NCBI GenBank assembly: GCA_949825045.1
Contig: OX463829.1
Span: forward strand, 310,001 to 374,000
DNA: 64,000 nucleotides
From: Argyresthia goedartella
Taxonomy: Eukaryota > Arthropoda > Insecta > Lepidoptera > Argyresthiidae
Direction of reading: 5' to 3'
Shown in pieces: positions 1-9,735 of this stretch (within the stretch, counting starts at the first letter, position 1; every line of letters starts with the position of its first letter). Below the pieces are notes generated by a model, which made no database searches, was not told the DNA's origin, and saw nothing but the letters and a program-made list of their open reading frames with translations. The position numbers and the translations under genes were made by a program.

Positions 1-689
1 TTATTAAAAAGCTTATTTTATACGAATCAAATTGCAATAGAATACATTTTGTACGATTATCGCAATATGACAAAAAACCTTATAACTTGAGACAATCGCG
101 AACCCAAAACACGCCGCAACTGACAAAAATACCACTTACCACAAATTTAATAAAAAACAGTGTTCCAGATAACCAACAAGGTTTTTTTATTTATTCTGAA
201 ACCTCGATTTTAGACCATGCTTAACAACTAGCATTTGCTTTTCTGTTAGCTTTCAGTTCCAACTGCTCCCAAAGAGAACTTTACGTACTTTTTACGTTTT
301 CAGAAAAACGTATAAAAATGATCTTGTGGGCAACAAGTACACTACGTAAAATGTGAATATGAAAATTAGTTTTACCCAGACTTAGTTATCTTATGCTTCA
401 AAATGAAGGTAACGGGTTCAGGGAGGGTTCTGACTAAAATCTCACGTAAGTTTGAAATATTTTAAGAGTCATGGAAAAAAGATAAAGTGAATCACGTCCG
501 TATTTTTGATTGGGTAAAAAAGTGCAAAATCTCTGAAGAAACTAGCATTTGTGTAATATGGCTTTAAGCATTTAAATCCAATAATCGTTCTAATTTATCA
601 GTATTTAATGAGCTATCAAACCATATTATAGTATTAAATAAAATAAAACTTGGTATTATTTACTATGCAGCAAAATATTTGTGACAGAA
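1..689. other. AT-rich intergenic DNA, no gene seen
   Basis: No long open frame, repeat or RNA signature is recognisable in this AT-rich stretch. It ends where a LINE-type 3' end becomes recognisable. It may be host intergenic DNA or a decayed element beyond recognition. Confidence 0.5.
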
Positions 690-826
690 CTTATGGACCG
701 ACTATGTATTTATCTATATAAGTATGTGTATCGTTGTCTAGCACCCAAGATACAGGGAATCCTAGTTTGGGGCTAGATCAATGTGTGTAAATAGTGTCCA
801 AGGTATTATTATTATTATTATTATTC
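690..826 (+). mobile_element. 3'-end fragment of a lepidopteran LINE with (ATT)n tail
   Basis: The segment contains GTCTAGCACCC, then TTTGGGGCTAGATCAATG and GTGTCC, and finishes in an (ATT)n run at about 804-826. This order (GTCTAG..CCC, TTTGGGGCTAG, TGTCC, T-rich simple repeat) is one I know from 3' ends of lepidopteran LINEs. A diverged second copy lies on the minus strand at about 31706-31860, which supports it being a dispersed repeat. It is strongly 5'-truncated and keeps no coding sequence. The clade (CR1-like or RTE-like) is not settled by this short piece. Confidence 0.6.
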
Positions 827-1578
827 TGAAATACGTGACGCCAACTGCATTACTATTGATATACCAAATAAACTCACAGTTCTAGGCATATACCAGTCAC
901 CATCCTTCAAAGACACGAGTAACTTCCTCAATTCCCTAGACACGACTCTTCAAACCTAACATCCAACAAATGCCTTGTCCTCGCAGGAGATATAAACATC
1001 GATATCATGCCTGAAGTAAATTCCCACAGCCAATCCGAATACCTGTGCCTAACGGCAGAACATGGACTTGTCCCAGCCATAAATAAACTAACAAGACTTA
1101 ACTCCTGCCTCTACCATATTTTTGTTAATGATAAGGTAACCTCAGAAGGAGTGGTTTTCACGACAGCAACGACTGACCATAATCTTGCAATGGTTGGTCT
1201 CTCAGTTTCACATCCTAATAAGAAAAATCACTCCCGATTAGTTCAAAGAGTTAACTATAATGCCATTGAAGAGGAATTAAAAGCGGTTGATTGGTCCGAC
1301 GTTCTCCAATCGACAGTAGCCTCGGAAACTGCAAACTACTTTACTAATATTTTATCTAAAACTATCGAAAAACACACGGAAATCATAAAAGTCAGTCGAA
1401 GCAAATACAACTTAAAGCCATGGATCACGCCAGGCCTCCTCAGGTGTATGAGGCATCGTGATGCCTTGCATGCTAAAGCCCGCAAACACCCATCAAATCC
1501 CATCCTTCAGGTAACCTACAAACGATATCGAAATTTCTTCATTAATCTACTTCATAAATTAAAGCACGAGTACGAAAG
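827..1578 (+). pseudogene. LINE A, piece 1: endonuclease domain, 5'-truncated
   Basis: This encodes part of an apurinic-type endonuclease domain of a non-LTR retrotransposon. The frame shows LGIYQSP and then LAGDINIDIM, the catalytic GD(I/L)N motif, followed by LKPWITPGLL in the linker before the reverse transcriptase. One frame change is needed near 950-960, where the upstream frame meets TAA. The piece starts abruptly beside the (ATT)n tail and stops at GAAAG (1574-1578), where LINE B is inserted. The reading resumes at 10131. It is related to LINE C, which shares the PWITPG motif. An open frame 1007-2371 fuses this piece to LINE B ORF1, but that is an insertion accident. Confidence 0.85.
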
Positions 1579-1600
1579 TATAACCTCACACACAAGCACA

Positions 1601-2371
1601 ATGGACCTATACGCTGAGCTGCAGAAGAATATCGATGAAATCACGGAGACCTTCAGTGAGCGGATGGGGAAGTACGAGCAGGAACTGCATGCAGCCACAC
1701 CTACTCCAGGACCCCAGGACATCACCAAGCTGACACGTGAGTTCTCGGACTTCAAGTCTCTCGTGTGGAAGAGCCTCGGAATGCTGAAGAATTCACTGCA
1801 GCTTCTGACCCTCGGGCTCGACCGGCACGAGACCGCTGCGAGGCGTAAGGTGCTGCTGGTGCACGGTGTGCAAGAGGCGGCCAAAGAGGAAGCAGACGTC
1901 ATTTTGAAGGGTGTGCTCACAGACCGCCTCAAGGTGTCTGCAGAGTGCCTCCGCGACTTGAAGGTGGGTGCCAAGGGGACGAAATCTCGGCCGCTGCTTG
2001 TACGCTTCGCAACGCACACAGCGCGCAATGAAGTTTGGAGTCTGAAGAAGGAGCTCAGCGGCTCGGGTATTACTGTGTCCGAGTTCTTGACCAAATACAG
2101 ACATAGTGTCTTCATTGCAGCACGCAAGCACTTCGGAGTGAGCAACACTTGGACTTCTGATGGCAAGATACACCTGTTGCTGCCTGACGGGTCGCGGCAA
2201 AAGCTTGAGTGTTGGGCGGATTTACGGCCGCTAATTGATAAGTTTCCCAGCAAGGAGGCCCCCTTGCCTACCGGCATTGGGAAGAAACTAGCTGCGGGGA
2301 CTACAGCTGGCTCCGCCAAAGGCGCAGTTACCAGGCGACAGGCGGCTCAGACGCAGATCAAGAAGAAGTAA
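1601..2371 (+). CDS. LINE B ORF1, nucleic-acid-binding chaperone-like protein (256 aa)
   Basis: The start is the ATG just inside the element (MDLYAELQKN), not the upstream frame borrowed from LINE A. The first ~100 residues are acidic and helical (ITETFSERMGKYEQEL) and probably form a coiled coil. The middle (VLLVHGVQEAAKEEAD, then KVGAKG and RPLLVRF) looks like the RRM-type fold found in LINE ORF1 proteins, followed by a C-terminal domain rich in Lys/Arg and ending KKK. No CCHC zinc knuckle is visible. In related elements ORF1 coats the element RNA before integration. The frame is intact over the full length. The function is assigned by position and general layout, not by a decisive motif. 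Confidence 0.7.
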   Translation: MDLYAELQKNIDEITETFSERMGKYEQELHAATPTPGPQDITKLTREFSDFKSLVWKSLGMLKNSLQLLTLGLDRHETAARRKVLLVHGVQEAAKEEADVILKGVLTDRLKVSAECLRDLKVGAKGTKSRPLLVRFATHTARNEVWSLKKELSGSGITVSEFLTKYRHSVFIAARKHFGVSNTWTSDGKIHLLLPDGSRQKLECWADLRPLIDKFPSKEAPLPTGIGKKLAAGTTAGSAKGAVTRRQAAQTQIKKK

Positions 2372-2997
2372 GGTTAGGTTCGTCTGTCCGCAAGCCAGTC
2401 ATACTCGGCCTTCCATTTTCGCGATGCAGTGGTCATTTGGCTGTGTTAACTTTTTATTTGCGAGGTAGTAGCACTTTTTCTTTGCGTCCAAGAGTCTAAA
2501 GTACAATTTTCGGTTCTCTAGACATTACGACATGGTAGGTCTGTCACTGTTTTTTTTTTTCCTTTTCATTGTGCACGCATCTGCGTCTGTGTACTTTTTA
2601 ACAGTGGGATCGAAACGCAAACCTCAAACTTTGTACTTAACTATTTTTAAAGTGTTTGTTGGCAAAAATGTTTGCGTTTCGTTCGGGCTCCATGGCGCTG
2701 TCCTTTTTGCGTTTACCTCGCCGTGGCCTAACTTCCAAAACATTTTTCATGTTATGTTCTATTTTGTTTCTGTGCCTTCACTGTCCGCTGCCCAGTTGTT
2801 AATTTATTTTATCCTGTGTGTTGTTTATAACTAAAAGAAGTAGGTTTTCTGCTTACTTCAGCAATCGTTGTCTGGCAATGGGTCTAGGTCATTCCGTTAA
2901 GTTATTTACTTGTTTTTTTTTTTGTGTTTTATTAACATTTACATTATTGTAGTATATATTTTTATACATATATCTATATTATTTACCTATATATAGT
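2372..2997 (+). other. LINE B inter-ORF region
   Basis: This is about 630 bases between ORF1 and ORF2 of LINE B. A T-rich open frame at 2532-2834 (100 codons, rich in Phe/Leu/Val) has no recognisable domain and is probably chance. The stretch just before ORF2 is AT-rich (TATATATAG). How ORF2 is translated cannot be read from the sequence. Confidence 0.6.
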
Positions 2998-5928
2998 ATG
3001 GATATCCATAATGATAGCTTCTTGTCGTGTGCTTCTAGCGATGAATTTATTAGTGCGGAAAGCGATATTTCCACTGTGGAAGAACCGCTTTCCGTCAAAC
3101 TTAAGACTGTCTTTGGTGGGTCAGGGAAAAATCTGAACATAGTGCACATCAATGCTCAAAGTATTCACACTAGCTACCCCGATCTCATCGAGGCTTTTCC
3201 TGAGCAACGTGTGGACGGCATCCTTGTCTCTGAGTCGTTCCTTAAGCCTTCACTCCCTTCATCCATGTACTCTCTTCCAGGCTTCAGGCTATATAGGAAC
3301 GACAGAACCGGAAAGGCAGACGGAGGTGTCGCTGTTTACCTGCGTGCGGAAATTGCTTGTAAGGTGATTAATGTATCCCCTAGCCAGTACTCCGAGTCTG
3401 CTGAATACCTCTTCCTTGAAATTGTTCTTCATCACAATAAGGTGCTGCTTGGTGTCCTCTATAGCCCCTCTCTTCGTGTTGACTACTTCGACACCTTTGA
3501 ATCCCTTCTTAATGATTTGACCCCAATTTACGACGACACTCTCATTCTTGGGGATTTCAACACCTGTCTCCTCAAAAAGAATTCCCGTTCTGCCAAACTC
3601 AGGTCCATAGTTGATTCATTCAATCTCCACATCTTGCCACTTGAGGCCACTCATTTCCAGCCGCATTGTTCTCCCTCTCTTCTAGACATCATAATCGTCT
3701 CCAACTTGGATAAGGTTGCCTCTCACGGTCAACTTAACTCTCCTTTCTCCTTCCACGATCTCATCTACCTCTCCTATAAGATTAGGTGTCCGAAGAGCAG
3801 AACGAAATTCATAGATATTCGAAGCTTCAAAGGCATAGATGTGGAGTCCCTTAGGTCTGATGTCTCACTGGTCGATTGGTCCCCTGTCATCTTGAGCGAG
3901 AACGTTGACGACAAAATCCACAACTTTAATGCAATTGTCTTGGGACTTTACGACAAACATGCTCCCATTAAGAAAGTCAGGGTAAAACACCTGCCGGCGC
4001 CCTGGCTTAACGATGCTATCAAGCGCCTAATGGTTAAGAAAAATCGCGCTAAGTGTAACTACAAAAAGGATCCGACAGATGACAACTTTCTTTCCTACAA
4101 ATGCCTTCGCAATCGATGCAATCGTCTCTGTCGAGACGCCAAGCGCCGCCACATCTTCGAGTGTATCGAAAGGTACACCCCAGCTCAAGTGTGGAAATTC
4201 CTCAGGACACTTGGTATTGGCAAATCCCAGGACATGCATTCGGGTGATGTTGATCTGAACGCTCTCAATCAATTCCTCTCTGCTCCACCAGTTGTAATGG
4301 ACCCTTCTATCAAGGAAGCCACTCTTCAGAGTCTGCGCTCTAGGTCATTACCCAACACCACTCCTTTCAACCTGAGCAATGTTGGAAGCGACACGGTTAA
4401 GAAAGCATTTCTAGCAATTAGCTCCAAAGCTGTAGGAGATGATAATATCTGTCAACGAATGATTCTAACTATCCTTGATGATCTGCTTCCGGCCATAACA
4501 CATATTTTAAATTTCTCCATTTCCAATTGTTCTTTCCCTACTGCTTGGAAACAAGCATTAGTTATCCCTCTCCCAAAAACATCCAATCCCACCTCCTTTA
4601 AAGAGTATCGCCCCTTTTCTATCCTGCCGATCCTTTCTAAAGTCCTCGAATCCATAATCCATACTCAGCTCTCCCATTATCTATCCTCTAAAAATCTACT
4701 TAATCCTTTTCAGTCTGGCTTTAGAACGGGTCATAGTACTGTTACGGCTTTATTAAAAGTGACCGATGATATTCAGGTCGCCATGGATCAAAGGCAGCTC
4801 TCGGTGCTGGCTCTGCTGGACTTCAGCAGTGCTTTTAACTGTGTTGACTTCGACATTCTCGTTGAACTTCTCAAATCTCTTAACGTCTCCTCCCTCTCTG
4901 CCAGCTGGTTTGACTCTTACCTAAGGAACCGAAAACAGCGTATCAAGTCGGAGGATGCTTGTACGGAGTGGTGTGACCTCTCTTCCGGTGTCCCCCAAGG
5001 TGGCATTCTCTCTCCTCTTCTATTCTCAATATTTATCAATTCCATATCCGATGTCCTCTCTTCTTCCTATCATCTCTACGCGGATGACCTTCAGATCTAT
5101 CGTCACTTCTATCCTGGTGATGTAAATTCCGCTGTGGAAGCGTTAAACGCTGACTTGGCTGGTATTAGTGGATGGGCATCGTCATTTGGGTTGCTGGTTA
5201 ATCCTAATAAGTCCCAGGCCATGATTATAGGTACCAGACACTCTTTAAACACGTTGCAGCAATTGTCTGTCCCTTCTGTAACTTATAACGGTACTGTAAT
5301 CATGTATAGCGATAAAGCTAAAAACCTGGGTGTCATCTTTGATAATCATTTGTCCTGGTCAATGCATGTTAATGAGGTCAGCAGGCGAGTTTACGCAACT
5401 TTTCATTCCCTCAGGAGACTTCAGAACTTTCTTCCTCGCCAGACCAAAATAACTCTCGCTCAGTCCCTTCTTCTCCCCCTCATTGATTATGCTGATGTTT
5501 GCTGGGTGAGCGCAAATGAAGAACAACTGAACAAACTCGAACGACTTCAAAATCTCGGGATTCGGTTCATCTTCGGACTGCGCAAGTATGACCACGTATC
5601 TCAGCATCGCAGGGAGCTGAAGTGGCTACCGATTCGGCTTCGACGGGACTCTCATATCCTGTGTTTCCTTTATAATATTTTGTGGAACCCTCGTTACCCT
5701 AACTTCCTACGTGATCGCTTCGAATTTCTTTCTTCAAGCAGGCCTCGGAGAACTCATATGGCGTCTACGCTCAAAGCTCCAGATCGCTCCACTGCAGCCT
5801 ACGAGCACGGGTTCAGAATCAGAGCCGTACGACTGTGGAATGAGCTTCCTTGCACTATCAGGGACAGTCGATCTCTAAATATATTCAAAAACCGGCTAAA
5901 GAAGCACTATCTCTCCCTTTCCAGTTAG
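2998..5928 (+). CDS. LINE B ORF2, endonuclease-reverse transcriptase (976 aa), intact
   Basis: This is the enzyme for target-primed retrotransposition in the nucleus. The N-terminal part (about residues 45-270) is an AP-type endonuclease with HINAQS, DGGVAVY and ILGDFN; where related enzymes have SDH it reads SFHDLI. The reverse transcriptase (about residues 490-780) shows YRPFSILPILSKVLE, GFRTGHST, LLDFSSAFN, SGVPQGGILSPLLF and the catalytic YADD (LYADDLQIY). The thumb and C-terminal region with LWNELP follow. There is no stop or frameshift in 976 codons, so by sequence this copy could still be active, although LINE C now sits in its 3' UTR. The clade is Jockey/CR1-like, not resolved further. 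Confidence 0.93.
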   Translation: MDIHNDSFLSCASSDEFISAESDISTVEEPLSVKLKTVFGGSGKNLNIVHINAQSIHTSYPDLIEAFPEQRVDGILVSESFLKPSLPSSMYSLPGFRLYRNDRTGKADGGVAVYLRAEIACKVINVSPSQYSESAEYLFLEIVLHHNKVLLGVLYSPSLRVDYFDTFESLLNDLTPIYDDTLILGDFNTCLLKKNSRSAKLRSIVDSFNLHILPLEATHFQPHCSPSLLDIIIVSNLDKVASHGQLNSPFSFHDLIYLSYKIRCPKSRTKFIDIRSFKGIDVESLRSDVSLVDWSPVILSENVDDKIHNFNAIVLGLYDKHAPIKKVRVKHLPAPWLNDAIKRLMVKKNRAKCNYKKDPTDDNFLSYKCLRNRCNRLCRDAKRRHIFECIERYTPAQVWKFLRTLGIGKSQDMHSGDVDLNALNQFLSAPPVVMDPSIKEATLQSLRSRSLPNTTPFNLSNVGSDTVKKAFLAISSKAVGDDNICQRMILTILDDLLPAITHILNFSISNCSFPTAWKQALVIPLPKTSNPTSFKEYRPFSILPILSKVLESIIHTQLSHYLSSKNLLNPFQSGFRTGHSTVTALLKVTDDIQVAMDQRQLSVLALLDFSSAFNCVDFDILVELLKSLNVSSLSASWFDSYLRNRKQRIKSEDACTEWCDLSSGVPQGGILSPLLFSIFINSISDVLSSSYHLYADDLQIYRHFYPGDVNSAVEALNADLAGISGWASSFGLLVNPNKSQAMIIGTRHSLNTLQQLSVPSVTYNGTVIMYSDKAKNLGVIFDNHLSWSMHVNEVSRRVYATFHSLRRLQNFLPRQTKITLAQSLLLPLIDYADVCWVSANEEQLNKLERLQNLGIRFIFGLRKYDHVSQHRRELKWLPIRLRRDSHILCFLYNILWNPRYPNFLRDRFEFLSSSRPRRTHMASTLKAPDRSTAAYEHGFRIRAVRLWNELPCTIRDSRSLNIFKNRLKKHYLSLSS

Positions 5929-6072
5929 ATAATATATATATATTTGTATGTATTAGTTTATTATACGGTTTATTCATATTTTACGTTGTATTTAAGTAAT
6001 TATATAATAAAAAAAATAATAAAAAATTCTTTATTTTTGACATAATACAATTGTCTTAAATCTACAGTAACC

Positions 6073-6112
6073 CTGAAGCCTGTGGTAGTATACACTGTGT
6101 TACAGGCTTCAG
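6073..6112 (-). other. 11-bp perfect stem in LINE C 3' UTR
   Basis: CTGAAGCCTGT (6073-6083) and ACAGGCTTCAG (6102-6112) are perfect reverse complements around an 18-base loop. It lies about 40 bases before the 3' end of the element. LINE reverse transcriptases often recognise a 3' terminal hairpin, so this is a candidate recognition structure. That role is inferred from position only. Confidence 0.6.
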
Positions 6113-6229
6113 TATTTACTTAACTCAGTTACATAGATCGTTTGTAAACATGTTAGCGTAAAGAAAACACGAAAATAAGGTAAGTATTTACAAAAATATG
6201 TTAAGTAAAAAGAAAGTTATTAAGGCTCC

Positions 6230-9200
6230 TTATGTGACCTGCGTGTGTATATGCATGAGGGTGTGTGTGTGTGTGTGAGGGTGAGGGTGTGTGTGTGTGT
6301 GTGTGTGTAAGGGTGAGTGCGTGTGTGTGAGTGTGTGCGTGATCGTGAAATGTAAAGATTTAAATGCATAGTTAAATAATTGCTCAATTGCTTCATAGTC
6401 AAACTCCTTAAACCAGTTGTGTATATATATTTTAAGTGTATAAATATTATGTCGTCTTATGGAGTTGCTTTTGTTTAGTTTGTTATAAATACGTGGTGCA
6501 TTGTATAAGAAATGTCTTCTAGCAAAGGCAGACCTAAAGTTGGGTAATGGGACTATATCTACCCTTTTTCCAATGTGATCAGGAATTGGATGGATATTAC
6601 GGTGAAATCTGCAAACACATTGGAGAATGTATAACTTCCTGACTGTAAGTTGTTTGGACTCTTTGTATAATGTAGTCGTAGGGTAGCGAAAAGGTAATCT
6701 TTTCATTACCTTAAGAAGAGCCCGTTGTGCACGCTCAACCTCTATCAAATTCGTCTTTGCAGCACCCCCCCAAGAAGTAATACAGTAGGTGAGAACAGAT
6801 ACAGCCAGCGCCTTGTAAGTACGTATTAACATATCCTGACTAAGAACATCCCTAAGACTCTTAAAAACGTATATAAGTTTCCTAGTACGACCGGCAACAG
6901 AATTTATTTGCGGAATCCAGGATAACTTATCATCTACCACAACCCCAAGGTACTTAGTGGTGCTTGAACGTTCTAGAATAGGACAATCACAGGAAGGTAA
7001 TACTGGTAATTCACGCGCACACCTATTACAAGGATAAGTATGAATTTTCAATTTGAAATTTTTATCTGGATTTGTAGCATCAGTTTTCCGAAAACATAAA
7101 TATTTAGTCTTGGAGGTGTTAAGAGACAACAAGCTATCCTCAAGCCATGCCGTCACATGCTTCAAACCAACTTCTGCCATTTCAAAAACATCTTTCCAGG
7201 TTTTAGCACTGTATAATAAAACGGTATCATCCGCAAACATTAAAATGTCCGCTCCAATTAACTTATTATCACAAAGACTGTTTATGTAGGTGAGAAAGAG
7301 AGTAGGCCCTAACGTACTTCCCTGGGGAACACCATAAGTGCAAGCGTCAGGATTACTCTCCTCACCCTCTACACGTACAGTCTGGCTCCTTCCATTAAGA
7401 TAATTTGTGAACCACAGCAAAGGGAGGCCCCGTATTCCGAGATTTTCTAGACTAGAGAGTAATATTGGGATGGAGACAGTGTCAAACGCCTTCTTCAGAT
7501 CTAAGAACACGCCCAGACATTTGTCCCCCCTTTCTTGTCGATTTACTATAATAGATGTAAGGTGCAGAACAGCATCTTCAGTAGATCTATTCTTACGAAA
7601 TCCAAATTGTCCCTCAACTAGGAGATCATTATTTTCCAAAAACGTGACAAGTCTTTTATTTGCAATCTTCTCCATCACTTTAGACAGACAGGATAGTAGA
7701 GAAATGGGTCTATAATTAGTTGGCTGTAATTTATCACCTGCTTTATAAACTGGGGTAACAACAGCTTTCTTAAAGATTGTTGGGAAAATTCCAGTATCAA
7801 AACTTAAGTTACAAAGGAATGTAATGGGCTTAGCAAGGATATCATCATTATCTTTTATTATCTTTGTCGGAATGTTATCCACTCCTGGCGCACTGCTTGA
7901 TTTAAGGCTATTAATCGTGTGTCTAACCTCTACTTCATCAGTGGAGAACATAGATAATGAGTTGACGGGTGTTTTATTAGATCTAGCCTTGGAGGCCAAT
8001 GCAGAGTCTGTTGTTCTGAGTTTGTTTAGAGTTTCATCAGCTAGTTTTTTGCCAATAGTACTAAAGTACTTATTAGTAATATCTAGTGATTCTGTTTTGG
8101 ATTCTGTAATTTTTAATAAATTGTGAGCAGGTATATTGGTAGAACTAATATTTCCAACCTCTTTAATAAGCTTCCATGTCATTTTTTTATCTTTAGAGTA
8201 AATTTCAAATTTTGTATCATAGTATTGTTTTTTTAATTTTTTTATCATAAAATTACACGTATTTCTATATTGTTTATATTCGTTGTTAAGGTTGTTGTCG
8301 TTAGGAGTTTTCTTTTGTTTGAGCTGTAACTTGTTCCTTATTCTTAGAGATTTTAGTACACCGGGGGTAATCCATGGTTTCAATGGCCGTTTCCTGCAGG
8401 AATTTTTTATAGTTTTTGTGCAGTTACCAACTATGTCCTTTAGTTTTCCCACAATATACTCCGCAGCCACATTAGCATCAGAAAGGGAAAAATATTCATC
8501 CCAGTTTTGAAGGGCAAGTGCTTCTCTGATAGCATTGTAATCCACACAAAGTTTGTCTTTAGATTTAGCTTGCCTGGTATGCGAGTTATCAATAATTAAT
8601 AAAATTGGAGAGTGATCAGTGAACCTGTCAAACACAAATGTCCACCATTTGTGTCTGGACTTAATCATATAGTGATCAATGCATCTGGTATATCTAGTGG
8701 GTATATTAATTCCAGGAAGAAGACCGTGATAAGCCATTTGAGTCAGGTAATTGGCAGTATGATTTAATATTTGTCCCGGCAAAATGTCCATATTTAAGTC
8801 ACCTGCTAAGATAACGTTTGGACACTTAATATCTTCAAGAAGAACATTTAGAGAGTCTATGTAACCAGAAGGGTTCGAGAAGCATGGTGGACGGTAAGTA
8901 CAAATAATTTTAGTATCAACACTAAGTAGATGTAGAATAAGGCAGTTACCTTGAAATAAGTTATGTTCTTGAGCATTTGATTCAAGGTCGTTACTAACAT
9001 AGGCAACGACACCATCATTCTGATTAATACTTGACTTAGTGTAATACGTTTTGTAACCTGTTATATTTGGAGGCACTCTCTGTTCAGATGTCCAACACTC
9101 TGTCAAGACCAGGACATCAATAGGACAATTGAGGCCAGCCACAAACAGAAGAAATCGGTCTAGATTTGAAAAAATGCTTTGTACGTTAACAGTAATTACC

Positions 9201-9301
9201 GAGATTCCATTTCCAAAAGTCTCGTTTTTCGCATATCGAGAAAAACTGGTTGCATCACTTAGTTTAATACATTTAGGATTATTCGTATCGTCGGACTGCA
9301 C
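6230..9301 (-). CDS. LINE C ORF2, endonuclease-reverse transcriptase (1023 aa), intact
   Basis: The N-terminal endonuclease shows TVNVQSIF, VLVLTECW, NDGVVAYV, LAGDLNMDIL and TDHSPI. The linker has LKPWITPGVLKSL. The reverse transcriptase (about residues 480-780) has NYRPISLLSCLSKVMEK, GFRKNRSTEDA, LDLKKAFDTVS, YGVPQGSTLGPTLF and the catalytic FADD (MFADDTVLL). After the RT comes a Cys-containing segment (CNRCARELPVLPSCDC) and the usual thumb region (TKYLGVVVDDKLSW). The last ~35 residues are a His-Thr run encoded by the (CA)n microsatellite, so the original stop has probably been lost or moved. The frame is otherwise uninterrupted. The first Met, near the start of the endonuclease, was taken. 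Confidence 0.92.
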   Translation of the reverse strand: MQSDDTNNPKCIKLSDATSFSRYAKNETFGNGISVITVNVQSIFSNLDRFLLFVAGLNCPIDVLVLTECWTSEQRVPPNITGYKTYYTKSSINQNDGVVAYVSNDLESNAQEHNLFQGNCLILHLLSVDTKIICTYRPPCFSNPSGYIDSLNVLLEDIKCPNVILAGDLNMDILPGQILNHTANYLTQMAYHGLLPGINIPTRYTRCIDHYMIKSRHKWWTFVFDRFTDHSPILLIIDNSHTRQAKSKDKLCVDYNAIREALALQNWDEYFSLSDANVAAEYIVGKLKDIVGNCTKTIKNSCRKRPLKPWITPGVLKSLRIRNKLQLKQKKTPNDNNLNNEYKQYRNTCNFMIKKLKKQYYDTKFEIYSKDKKMTWKLIKEVGNISSTNIPAHNLLKITESKTESLDITNKYFSTIGKKLADETLNKLRTTDSALASKARSNKTPVNSLSMFSTDEVEVRHTINSLKSSSAPGVDNIPTKIIKDNDDILAKPITFLCNLSFDTGIFPTIFKKAVVTPVYKAGDKLQPTNYRPISLLSCLSKVMEKIANKRLVTFLENNDLLVEGQFGFRKNRSTEDAVLHLTSIIVNRQERGDKCLGVFLDLKKAFDTVSIPILLSSLENLGIRGLPLLWFTNYLNGRSQTVRVEGEESNPDACTYGVPQGSTLGPTLFLTYINSLCDNKLIGADILMFADDTVLLYSAKTWKDVFEMAEVGLKHVTAWLEDSLLSLNTSKTKYLCFRKTDATNPDKNFKLKIHTYPCNRCARELPVLPSCDCPILERSSTTKYLGVVVDDKLSWIPQINSVAGRTRKLIYVFKSLRDVLSQDMLIRTYKALAVSVLTYCITSWGGAAKTNLIEVERAQRALLKVMKRLPFRYPTTTLYKESKQLTVRKLYILQCVCRFHRNIHPIPDHIGKRVDIVPLPNFRSAFARRHFLYNAPRIYNKLNKSNSIRRHNIYTLKIYIHNWFKEFDYEAIEQLFNYAFKSLHFTITHTLTHTHSPLHTHTHTHPHPHTHTHTLMHIHTQVT
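6244..6345 (+). repeat. (GT)n microsatellite at the end of LINE C ORF2
   Basis: Interrupted GT/GAGG tracts on the plus strand, read as CA-rich codons on the minus strand. They supply the His-Thr tail of the LINE C protein. Confidence 0.9.
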
Positions 9302-9725
9302 TATATTATGGGGAGTGAATTTTAAAAATAATGATTATATGAATCAGGTTCAGTAGCTTTAGGTTAATAGTAGTGGTAACAAGTGTGAGGGAAGTAATAT
9401 CTGATAATACGTAAAAATTGTAGAAATTTGTTGTAACATAATTATTTAAATTCAGTAATTGTTTATGCTTTGGGTAATGTATTGTGACAATGCTTTTGTG
9501 TTTAGGTGTAATATTTTTGTTTATATGTTGATAGATTTTTAGGGTGTAATTGTCAGTGTAAGATTTTGATTTCGTTTGTGTGTATGTGTATTTTGTGAAA
9601 GAGCTGTAGTTGCTTATGGGGTAAATGTGTATTGAACATGAAGTGGAGTCATCAGTTACAAATGGAACTAGGCAAAACTTATAATAAATCCAAACATATG
9701 AATAGAAAATTAGAAACATTACTTC
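9302..9725 (-). other. LINE C 5' leader
   Basis: AT-rich leader upstream of LINE C ORF2, ending exactly at the 10-bp target duplication. A 137-codon minus frame (9306-9719) of low-complexity Tyr/Ile/Thr composition shows no domain and I do not regard it as a gene. No promoter motif is clear. Confidence 0.55.
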
Positions 9726-9735
9726 AAAAAATTCT

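Larger units (their letters stand above)
6031..9725 (-). mobile_element. LINE C, non-LTR retrotransposon inserted in the 3' UTR of LINE B
   Basis: The 3,695-bp insertion is flanked by a perfect 10-bp direct repeat AAAAAATTCT (6021-6030 and 9726-9735). Removing it restores a continuous LINE B 3' UTR. On the minus strand it has a ~425-base leader, one long ORF, a (CA)n stretch, a 3' UTR with an 11-bp stem, and an A-rich end with AATAAA close to the duplication. No ORF1 is present, so it is either a single-ORF element or 5'-truncated. It is related to LINE A but clearly a different family. Confidence 0.85.

Noticed and set aside
1552..2319. Minus-strand 255-codon frame
   Set aside because: Antisense shadow of LINE B ORF1 with no recognisable domain.
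2532..2834. 100-codon hydrophobic frame between LINE B ORFs
   Set aside because: T-rich sequence gives Phe/Leu/Val codons. No start context or homology is seen.
9306..9719. 137-codon minus frame upstream of LINE C ORF2, possible ORF1
   Set aside because: Low-complexity Tyr/Thr/Ile composition, no coiled coil, RRM or zinc knuckle. It is better explained as leader sequence.
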